A stretch of DNA of 14,234 nt from AC-69 sp035701505 (GTDB lineage: Bacteria; Actinomycetota; UBA4738; HRBIN12): assembly GCA_035701505.1 (NCBI GenBank), contig DASSSA010000015.1, positions 1 to 14,234 of the forward strand, in the 5' to 3' direction. Under the pieces are notes generated by a model. That model saw only the letters and a program-made list of their open reading frames with translations, had not been told where the DNA came from and searched no databases. Position numbers and translations under genes: made by a program. This document shows, one piece after another, positions 5,273 through 11,023 of this stretch (within the stretch, counting starts at the first letter, position 1; the number at the start of each line of letters is the position of its first letter).

Positions 5273-6507
5273 TGGCCGGGCGTGTCTTCGCCCTTCCGGA
5301 CCTGGGCGAGGGCCTCGAGGAGGCCACGATCACCGCCTGGTTGGTGAAGGAGGGCGACCCCGTCTCGCTGAACCAACCGATCGTCGAGGTGGAGACGGTC
5401 AAGGCGACCGTGGAGATCCCCTCACCCTTCGCCGGGACGATCGCCCGGCTGCACGGGCACGTGGGTGAGACGGTCAACGTGGGAGCGCCGCTGGTCACCT
5501 TCGACGTCGAGAACGACGCGGGGGCGGCGGATGAGGACGTGAGGGCGGCGGATGAGGACGCGGGCCCGGCGGCGGTGCCGGCCACCCCGGCCGTTCGCCG
5601 GCGGGCCAGGGAGCTCGGGGTGGAGCTGGGTGGGATCGCCGGGTCCGGTCCGGGTGGACGGATCACCCACGAGGACGTGGAGGGGGCCGCTCGGTCGGGA
5701 ACGCCGGTGGCGGGGGAGGTCAGCGTACCCGCCGCGGAAGGGCAGGCATCGCCGGGCGAGGGGATGGCTCCGGCCGTCGAGCCGGAGCAGCGTGCCGGAG
5801 CCCGGGCCCTGTGGACGATGATGATGCCCACCGATGCCGAGGTAAGACCCATCTCGACTATCCGGCGAACGATCGCCGAGAACCTCACTCGGGTCGTTCG
5901 GGAGGTGCCACAGGTCACCACGTTTCGGACGCTCGACTCCACGGCGCTGGAGGCGTTCCGCGGGGAGGCCGGCCTGTCGCCGCTCCCGATCGTCGTCCGG
6001 GCCCTAGCCGACGTGTGCAAGGACCATCGAAGCCTCAACGCCTCGTACCTGGCCGAGCAGGGCGAGATCTGGCTGCACCGGCGGGTGCACGTCGGCATCG
6101 CGACCGACACCGAACGAGGGCTCCTGGTGCCGGTGGTTCGAGACGTCGGGGACCGGACGCTCGGCGAGGTCGCGGCCGAGATCCAACGGCTGGCCTCGGC
6201 CGCGCGCGACGGCTCCATCCGTATAGAGGAGATGACCGGCGGAACCATCACGGTGACGAACACCGGGAGCTACGGCTCGGAGTTCGGAACGCCCATCATC
6301 AACCGGGCGCAAGCCGCGATCCTCGGCCTGGGCGCCATCGCCCCCCGGGCGCTGGTCGTCGACGGGCAGGTGGTGGCCCGACCGGCGTGCACCCTCTCGC
6401 TGACCTTCGATCACCGGCTGCTCGACGGTGCGACCGCCGGCCGAGCGTTCGGGGACCTGGTGGCGACCCTGTCGTCCCCGGACCGGCTGGAGGCACTCCC
6501 TCGATGA
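5272..6507 (+). CDS. pdhC: Dihydrolipoamide acyltransferase (E2) of the 2-oxoacid dehydrogenase complex
   Basis: The core subunit that takes the acyl group from E1 onto a lipoyl lysine and transfers it to CoA. Domains of the 411 residues, in order: one lipoyl domain (about 3-80) with LGEG and lipoylated Lys44 in ETVKA; a linker with a 7-residue duplication; a peripheral subunit-binding domain (about 104-137, TPAVRRRAREL...GPGGRITHEDV) that docks E1 and E3; a second acidic/Ala-Pro linker; and the catalytic domain (about 190-411) with SFDHR-type motif TFDHRLLDG carrying His381 and Asp385. ATG at 5272 forms TGATG with the E1-beta stop, and TGA at the end forms ATGA with the next gene. Only one lipoyl domain is present. 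No E3 (lipoamide dehydrogenase) gene lies in the window, so E3 must come from elsewhere. Confidence 0.93.
   Translation: MAGRVFALPDLGEGLEEATITAWLVKEGDPVSLNQPIVEVETVKATVEIPSPFAGTIARLHGHVGETVNVGAPLVTFDVENDAGAADEDVRAADEDAGPAAVPATPAVRRRARELGVELGGIAGSGPGGRITHEDVEGAARSGTPVAGEVSVPAAEGQASPGEGMAPAVEPEQRAGARALWTMMMPTDAEVRPISTIRRTIAENLTRVVREVPQVTTFRTLDSTALEAFRGEAGLSPLPIVVRALADVCKDHRSLNASYLAEQGEIWLHRRVHVGIATDTERGLLVPVVRDVGDRTLGEVAAEIQRLASAARDGSIRIEEMTGGTITVTNTGSYGSEFGTPIINRAQAAILGLGAIAPRALVVDGQVVARPACTLSLTFDHRLLDGATAGRAFGDLVATLSSPDRLEALPR
5522..5560 (+). repeat. 21-bp-period tandem duplication in the E2 linker
   Basis: An identical 18-bp block (5522-5539 and 5543-5560, reading gggcggcggatgaggacg) occurs twice with a 21-bp period. 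It encodes AADEDVR then AADEDAG in the flexible linker after the lipoyl domain. The in-frame duplication lengthens a disordered acidic linker without affecting a domain. Confidence 0.85.
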
Positions 6508-7421
6508 GGATCGTGTCGCTCCTGCCCTCCGCCACCGAGATCGTGTACGCGCTGGGCCTAGGCGACGACCTCGTCGGGGTGACGTACGAATGCGACTATC
6601 CGCCCGAGGCAACCTCCAAGCCGGTGGTGGTGAAGAGCGCGCTGCCCCAGGGACGGCCGCTCTCCTCTCGCGAGATCGACGAGGCTGTTCGGGAACGGAT
6701 GGATCGCCAGGAGCCAATCTACTTCCTGGAGAAGGAGCTGATCCAACAGCTCGAGCCCGACGTGATCCTGACGCAGGACCTCTGCCGGGTGTGCGCCGTC
6801 CCCAGCGGGCAGGTGCAGGAGGCGCTCGAGGAGATCGGCGTGCGCGATGCGAAGGTCCTCTCGCTCGATCCCCACACGTTCGACGAGGTGCTCGAAGGTA
6901 TCCGGGCGGTGGGCACAACGCTGGGGAGGTCGGAGCGCGCCGACGAGTTCGTTGGCGCGCTCCGCGCACGTGTCGAAGCCGTCAGGGCAAAGGCGGTCCG
7001 GCTCCCCTCGATCCGGGTCCTGTGTCAGGAGTGGCTCGATCCGCCGTTCGCCGCGGGCCACTGGGTCCCCGACATGGTGGAGACGGTCGGCGGCGTAAAC
7101 CTGCTGACCGAGAAGGAGCACCCCTCTCGGGTGGTGACCTGGCGCGAGATCCGGGATGCCAACCCCGAGGTCGTAGTGTTCATGCCCTGCGGCTACTACC
7201 TGGAGGAAGCGGAGGGGGAGGCCGTCCAGCTCTACCGAAACGCCGAGTTCGTCGAAACCCCGGCGGCTCGCGAGGGGACGGTATTCGCGGTCGATGCGAC
7301 CTCATTCTTCTCCCGGCCCGGGCCGCGGATCGTCGACGGCCTGGAGATCCTGGCGTGGGCCGTGCATCCTCAGGCCTTCCCCGAGCCGCTGGAGGGATCC
7401 ATCACCCGCGTCGAGCGGTAA
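6504..7421 (+). CDS. Cytosolic BtuF-like cobalamin-binding protein (periplasmic-binding-protein fold)
   Basis: A 305-residue protein of the helical-backbone metal/cofactor-binding fold (Peripla_BP_2, BtuF-like), usually called cobalamin-binding protein. The start MRIVSLLPSATEIVYALGLGDDLVGVT and ECDYPPEA are typical. Other hallmarks are DVILTQDLCRVCAV with two Cys near residues 93-96, the central WLDPPFAAGHWVPDMVETVGG, MPCGYYLEE, and the C-terminal SRPGPRIVDGLEILA. It lacks any signal peptide or lipobox, unlike true BtuF, so it should stay in the cytoplasm. ATG at 6504 overlaps the E2 stop as ATGA, with GGAGG 10 nt upstream, so translation is probably coupled to E2. No BtuC or BtuD transporter genes are nearby. 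Binding of cobalamin is inferred from family naming, not shown; a haem or siderophore-type ligand is possible. Confidence 0.82.
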   Translation: MRIVSLLPSATEIVYALGLGDDLVGVTYECDYPPEATSKPVVVKSALPQGRPLSSREIDEAVRERMDRQEPIYFLEKELIQQLEPDVILTQDLCRVCAVPSGQVQEALEEIGVRDAKVLSLDPHTFDEVLEGIRAVGTTLGRSERADEFVGALRARVEAVRAKAVRLPSIRVLCQEWLDPPFAAGHWVPDMVETVGGVNLLTEKEHPSRVVTWREIRDANPEVVVFMPCGYYLEEAEGEAVQLYRNAEFVETPAAREGTVFAVDATSFFSRPGPRIVDGLEILAWAVHPQAFPEPLEGSITRVER

Positions 7422-7432
7422 GCGAGGTCCGG

Positions 7433-7438
7433 TATCCT
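7433..7438 (+). promoter_or_regulatory. Putative -10 box (TATCCT) of a leaderless promoter inside the operon
   Basis: TATCCT matches TANNNT and lies 7 nt before the ATG at 7446, the spacing expected for a transcript starting at the start codon. A weak -35 candidate, TCGAGC, is at 7411-7416 (16-bp spacing). No Shine-Dalgarno sequence precedes that ATG at a useful distance. This would let the last two genes be expressed apart from the upstream ones. Confidence 0.5.
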
Positions 7439-7445
7439 CCCGGCG

Positions 7446-7655
7446 ATGAAGGGCCCGAACCAGGTGTCGGCGGACGACATCGGCACTCGCGTCTCGTTCC
7501 AGTTCGAGCTCCCCAACGGCTACGTGGGCGAGGTCGTGGGGATCCTCGAGGCCTACGATGAGGCGGCAGAGACGTATCTGGTTCGTAGGAAGGACGGCGA
7601 GCTGGCCCGGGTGCCGAGGCGCGGCGTGCGCTTCGGCAAGGTCGTCTCCCCCTAG
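7446..7655 (+). CDS. Small hypothetical protein, 69 aa, SH3-like beta-barrel suspected
   Basis: A short soluble protein of alternating strands: GTRVSFQFEL (about 13-22), YVGEVVGILEAYDE (26-39), TYLVRRKDGELARVPRRGVRFGKVV. This pattern, ending VP..x..V.x.GKVV, resembles from memory the small N-terminal domain found ahead of some actinobacterial GNAT acetyltransferases, but here no acetyltransferase domain follows: the frame stops at TAG 7653-7655. Whether it works alone or with a partner is unknown. No membrane segment or metal motif is present. It lies 24 bp after the BtuF-like gene and 21 bp before the ammonia-lyase-like gene. The TATCCT box upstream suggests a leaderless mRNA. Composition and G/C third positions fit a real gene. 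Confidence 0.7.
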   Translation: MKGPNQVSADDIGTRVSFQFELPNGYVGEVVGILEAYDEAAETYLVRRKDGELARVPRRGVRFGKVVSP

Positions 7656-7662
7656 GTATGGC

Positions 7663-7668
7663 GGAGGT
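7663..7668 (+). promoter_or_regulatory. Strong ribosome-binding site (GGAGGT) for the Kal-like gene
   Basis: GGAGGT is complementary to the 16S rRNA tail and lies 8 nt before the ATG at 7677. It settles that start codon over alternatives, and contrasts with the gene just upstream, which has none. Confidence 0.8.
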
Positions 7669-7676
7669 CACAGCCG

Positions 7677-8078
7677 ATGGCCGAAGAGCTTCCCACTGCC
7701 TTCATCCGTCGCCGACTGGGAAACGAGGACGCGCACTACGGCGGCAACCTGGTGGCCGGGGCTAAGCAGCTCGAGGTAATCGGCGACCTCATCACGGAAC
7801 TGGCCATGCGCTACGACGGCGACGAGGGCCTGTTCCGCGCCTACGACTCGGTCGAGTTCCTCCATCCGCTGTTCGCTGGCGACTGGATCGAGGGGAAGGG
7901 CCGGATCGTGTCGGTGGGGAACACGTCGCGAAGGTGCGAGTTCGAGGTGTGGAAGATCGCTGGGCCCCGGTCCGACGTATCCGAGTCCGCCGCGGAGTTC
8001 CTCGAGGAACCCATCCTCACGTGCAGAGCGGTGGGGACCACCGTCGTGCCGAAGGACCACCAGCGCTTCCCGCACTGA
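7677..8078 (+). CDS. kal: 3-aminobutyryl-CoA ammonia lyase-like hotdog-fold protein
   Basis: A 133-residue single hotdog-domain protein. It closely resembles, as I remember the family, the L-3-aminobutyryl-CoA deaminase (Kal, EC 4.3.1.14) of clostridial/fusobacterial lysine fermentation, which removes ammonia from 3-aminobutyryl-CoA to give crotonyl-CoA. Supporting blocks are DAHYGGNLVAGAK (about 18-30), GDEGLFRAYDSVEFL (about 49-63), AGDWIEGKGRIVSVGNTSR (about 67-85) and LTCRAVGTTVV (about 115-125). Length matches the family. The start is fixed by GGAGGT 8 nt upstream. It ends the plus-strand operon, converging with the receiver gene 14 bp later. The other lysine-pathway genes (kamA, kamDE, kdd, kce) are not in the window, so the actual substrate may be another 3-amino- or 3-hydroxyacyl-CoA. 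A thioesterase or dehydratase of the same fold is the alternative. Confidence 0.75.
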   Translation: MAEELPTAFIRRRLGNEDAHYGGNLVAGAKQLEVIGDLITELAMRYDGDEGLFRAYDSVEFLHPLFAGDWIEGKGRIVSVGNTSRRCEFEVWKIAGPRSDVSESAAEFLEEPILTCRAVGTTVVPKDHQRFPH

Positions 8079-8092
8079 GCGGCGAAAGGAAC

Positions 8093-8476
8093 CTAGCTGG
8101 CCTTCTCCAATCGGTGAAGGACGCCCAGCAAGTCATCGACGTTGAACGGCTTGGCTACGAACCCGACGGCTCCGAGCTCGGCGGCCTTGGCCCGGTCACG
8201 GAGACTGGCCCGGGCCGAGACCATGACCACGCGGGGGCGCTCGTCCTCGGGGAGGTCCCGGACCTCCTGGAGCACGCTCCAGCCGTCCATGACCGGCATC
8301 ATGATGTCGAGCAGCATGAGCTGTGGATGGTGCTGGCGGAGCTCGTCGAGCGCCGTCCGGCCGTTACGCGCCGCGAAGGTCTGGAACCCCTCCGCCTCCA
8401 GGCTGAACTGGAGCATCCAAACGACTTGAGGTTCGTCGTCGACGACGAGCACGCTGGTCTGCGGGGGCGCCTCCAT
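8093..8476 (-). CDS. Stand-alone response-regulator receiver protein (CheY-like)
   Basis: A 127-residue single receiver domain with no output domain. The phosphorylation machinery is intact: acidic pair Asp13-Asp14 (VLVVDDEP), phospho-acceptor Asp57 (LMLLDIMMPVMDG), switch Ser87 (VVMVSARA) and Lys109 followed by Pro (VAKPF). The C-terminus ends shortly after helix 5. Without an effector domain it probably acts by protein-protein contact or as a phosphorelay intermediate. No histidine kinase lies in the window. I chose ATG at 8476 because the domain begins 8 residues later; the frame is open far upstream in shadow sequence. It lies 110 bp downstream of purM in the same direction, with its own weak -10 candidate, and converges with the Kal-like gene. 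Confidence 0.9.
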   Translation of the reverse strand: MEAPPQTSVLVVDDEPQVVWMLQFSLEAEGFQTFAARNGRTALDELRQHHPQLMLLDIMMPVMDGWSVLQEVRDLPEDERPRVVMVSARASLRDRAKAAELGAVGFVAKPFNVDDLLGVLHRLEKAS

Positions 8477-8486
8477 CCCGGCTTCG

Positions 8487-8492
8487 AGGGTA
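8487..8492 (-). promoter_or_regulatory. Possible -10 box (TACCCT) for the receiver gene
   Basis: Read on the minus strand, TACCCT fits TANNNT and ends 10 nt before the ATG, with a weak TTCCGG at a 17-bp distance (8510-8515). It would allow expression apart from the purine operon with almost no leader. Evidence is weak. Confidence 0.25.
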
Positions 8493-8586
8493 GGCAGGCG
8501 TGTCCATTGCCGGAATCGCCCGGGCGACCGTTTTTGGGGTGCCGGTCGAAGTAGACCCGGAGACACATGGTCGTAGTCATTCTTGG

Positions 8587-9600
8587 CTAACGCAGAGAGA
8601 GTCCGGTTCCAACGCTCACGCGCCCGATCCCGAACGCGTGGACGCCGGCGTCGGCAGCCCGCCCGATCGCTTCGTCCGCCCGATTCGCGGGCACCATGAG
8701 CACCATCCCCACGCCCATGTTGAACGTGGCGAACATGTCGTCGTCCGACACGTCCGCAGCCGTCCGAACGAGCTCGAAGATCGGGGGAACGGGCCAGCCG
8801 CCGAGATCGATCTCGGCCCCAAATCCGCCGGGGAGGGCACGCGGCACGTTCTCTGGAAGGCCGCCTCCCGTCACGTGTGCGGCCGCGTGCACCAGGCCGG
8901 CGCGCGCGAGCGACACGACGAGCGGCGCGTAGATCGCCGTCGGCTCGAGCAGCTCGTCGGCGAGCTGTCGGTGGAAGCCCTCCGGCACGGCGTCGAGGAC
9001 GCGCGGTTCCTGCACCAGCAGCGTGGTACGCACCAGGCTGTACCCGTTCGCGTGCAGGCCGCTCGAGGCCAGGCCGACCAGCACATCGCCCTCGCGCACG
9101 CGATGAGGCCCGATCAGCCCATCGTCGTCGACGACCCCCACGCAGAACCCGGCCAGGTCGAGCTGCCGCTCGGTCATCACGCCGGGATGCTCGGCCGTCT
9201 CGCCGCCGAGGAGCGCACACCCAGCACGCCGACAGCCCTCGGCGATCCCCTCGACGATGGCCGCGGCCTCTTCCGGGACGAGGTTTCCCGTCGCCAGGTA
9301 GTCGAGGAAGAAGAGCGGCTCGGCCCCGGTGCACGCCACGTCGTCGGCGCACATCGCCACGAGGTCGATACCGACCGTGGACAGGCGACCGGCCATCCGG
9401 GCCACCTCGAGCTTCGTCCCTATCCCGTCCGTGGCCGCAGCGAGGTACCGCCCCTCCCCCATCCTGAACAGCCCGGCGAAGCCGCCGACCCCCTCGAGGA
9501 CCTCGGGCCGCGTCGCGCCCTCCGCCAGCTCTCGGATGAGCGAGACCGCTCTGGCCGCAGCGTCCAGGTCGACGCCCGCCCTGCGGTAGGCGCGGCTCAC
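8587..9600 (-). CDS. purM: Phosphoribosylformylglycinamidine cyclo-ligase (AIR synthetase)
   Basis: PurM uses ATP to close FGAM into 5-aminoimidazole ribotide, the fifth step of purine synthesis. It has 337 residues, close to the usual 340-350. Visible are the ATP-site block ATDGIGTKLEVA (about 56-67), VAMCADDVACTGAEPLFFLDY, the GGETAEHPG segment, ASSGLHANGYSLVR, HVTGGGLPENVPR, and the late FNMGVGM motif, all standard for PurM. The start is GTG at 9600 (complement), which overlaps the TGA of purF as GTGA, so translation is probably coupled. No purN follows, although it often does in other operons. The intact motifs indicate an active enzyme. Confidence 0.96.
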   Translation of the reverse strand: MSRAYRRAGVDLDAAARAVSLIRELAEGATRPEVLEGVGGFAGLFRMGEGRYLAAATDGIGTKLEVARMAGRLSTVGIDLVAMCADDVACTGAEPLFFLDYLATGNLVPEEAAAIVEGIAEGCRRAGCALLGGETAEHPGVMTERQLDLAGFCVGVVDDDGLIGPHRVREGDVLVGLASSGLHANGYSLVRTTLLVQEPRVLDAVPEGFHRQLADELLEPTAIYAPLVVSLARAGLVHAAAHVTGGGLPENVPRALPGGFGAEIDLGGWPVPPIFELVRTAADVSDDDMFATFNMGVGMVLMVPANRADEAIGRAADAGVHAFGIGRVSVGTGLSLR

Positions 9601-10997
9601 GACCTGGCGGGCTGCTCCAGAAGGAACTTGCCCGCGCCCTCGGGAACCTCGATCGGGTACTCGCCGTCGAAACAGGCCCGGCAGAAGTCGTCCCTGGGAG
9701 CCCCGGTCGCCGCAACCATCCCATCGAGCGAGAGGTAGCCGAGGGAGTCGGCACCCACGAACCGCCGGATCTCCTCCACGGACAGGTCCGAGGCAACCAG
9801 CTCGTGCCGGGTCGGCATGTCGATGCCGTAGAAACACGGCCACTGGATCGGCGGGCAGGTGATCCGGGTGTGCACCTCCGCCGCCCCGGCGTCCCGGAGG
9901 GCCTGCACGATCTGGCGGGTGGTCGTGCCTCGCACGATCGAGTCGTCGATCACCACCAGGCGCTTTCCCCGGATGGCGTCGGGGATCGGATTCAGCTTGA
10001 GCTTCACGCCGCGCTCTCGGAGCGACTGGGACGGCTGGATGAAGGTTCGGCCGACGTAGCGGTTCTTCATCAGGCCCTCGCCGTACGGGATGCCCGACAC
10101 CTCCGCGTACCCCTGCGCGGCCGAGGTGCCGGTATCCGGCACGGGCATCACCAGGTCGGCATCGGCCGGCGCCTCGATCGCGAGGCGTCGGCCGAGCGAG
10201 CGCCGAACCTCGTGCACCGTGGCCCCGTGGATCCGGGAGTCCGCCCGGGCCAGGTACACGAACTCGAAGATGCACAGCGCCTTCCGCGGGCTCTCCGCGA
10301 ATCGGGCAGATCGGGGTCCCCGGTCGTCGAACCTGATCAGCTCACCCGGCTCGACGTCGCGGATGTAGGTCGCCCCGACGATGTCGAGCGCGCACGTCTC
10401 CGACGCGATGCAGTATCCGCTCGGGAGCCTTCCTATGGACAGGGGCCGTAGGCCGTGGGGATCGCGGGCGGCATAGACGCTCCGCTCGTCCATCATCACG
10501 AAGCAGAACGCGCCGCGCAGATCCGGGAGCACCGCCAACGACGCGTCCCACAGGCCGGCCTCCAGGCGGCCCGCCAGGATGCCGGCGACCAGGTCCGAGT
10601 CCGTCGTGGCCGCCGCGGTCCGACCCGACCGCTCCGCGAGCTCCGCCGTGTTGACCAGGTTGCCGTTGTGGCCGAGGGCCAGCGATCGCTCGCCGTCGGT
10701 CTTGAACGCGGGCTGGGCGTTCTCCCAGGTAGTCGAGCCGGTCGTGGAGTACCGGTTGTGTCCGATGCCGAGATCACCCTGGAGGGTTCCAAGCGTGGCC
10801 TCGTCGAACACCTGTGAGACCAGGCCGAGCTCCTTGTAGACCAGGAGGTTCACGCCGTCCGAGACGGCCATGCCGGCCGACTCCTGCCCCCGATGCTGCT
10901 GGGCGAAGAGGCCGAAGAACGTGAGCCTGGAGACATCCTCGCCCGGCGCCCATACGCCGAAGAGGCCGCATTCCTCCTTCGGACTCTCCGCTCCCAC
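9597..10997 (-). CDS. purF: Amidophosphoribosyltransferase
   Basis: PurF commits PRPP to purine synthesis by replacing pyrophosphate with ammonia from glutamine. The 466 residues show the two expected domains. An N-terminal Ntn-hydrolase glutaminase begins with a 9-residue propeptide before catalytic Cys10 (EECGLFGV), followed by the QHRGQESAG block and GHNRYSTTG. A C-terminal phosphoribosyltransferase carries the PRPP loop LVVIDDSIVRGTT (347-359). Cys242, Cys388, Cys439 and Cys442 match the four ligands of the [4Fe-4S] cluster known in the Bacillus subtilis type, so this should be an oxygen-sensitive Fe-S form with propeptide processing. The start is GTG at 10997, 26 bp after purL, with a possible hairpin covering the start. 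The 3' end overlaps purM by 4 bases. Confidence 0.96.
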   Translation of the reverse strand: MGAESPKEECGLFGVWAPGEDVSRLTFFGLFAQQHRGQESAGMAVSDGVNLLVYKELGLVSQVFDEATLGTLQGDLGIGHNRYSTTGSTTWENAQPAFKTDGERSLALGHNGNLVNTAELAERSGRTAAATTDSDLVAGILAGRLEAGLWDASLAVLPDLRGAFCFVMMDERSVYAARDPHGLRPLSIGRLPSGYCIASETCALDIVGATYIRDVEPGELIRFDDRGPRSARFAESPRKALCIFEFVYLARADSRIHGATVHEVRRSLGRRLAIEAPADADLVMPVPDTGTSAAQGYAEVSGIPYGEGLMKNRYVGRTFIQPSQSLRERGVKLKLNPIPDAIRGKRLVVIDDSIVRGTTTRQIVQALRDAGAAEVHTRITCPPIQWPCFYGIDMPTRHELVASDLSVEEIRRFVGADSLGYLSLDGMVAATGAPRDDFCRACFDGEYPIEVPEGAGKFLLEQPARS

Positions 10998-11018
10998 CTG
11001 TTCGGCGATGCTAACAGG
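10997..11018 (-). promoter_or_regulatory. Inverted repeat covering the purF start region
   Basis: On the minus strand, CCTGTT and AACAGG form a 6-bp stem with a 10-nt loop. The second arm runs into the first G of the GTG start and includes ACAGG, the only Shine-Dalgarno-like bases. The loop arm contains TAGCAT, a TANNNT match 10 nt before GTG. It could regulate purF translation or mark an internal promoter. Confidence 0.3.
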
Positions 11019-11023
11019 GCCCG

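Noticed and set aside
8079..8092. Terminator between the convergent Kal-like and receiver genes
   Set aside because: The 14-bp gap holds no inverted repeat or T-run.
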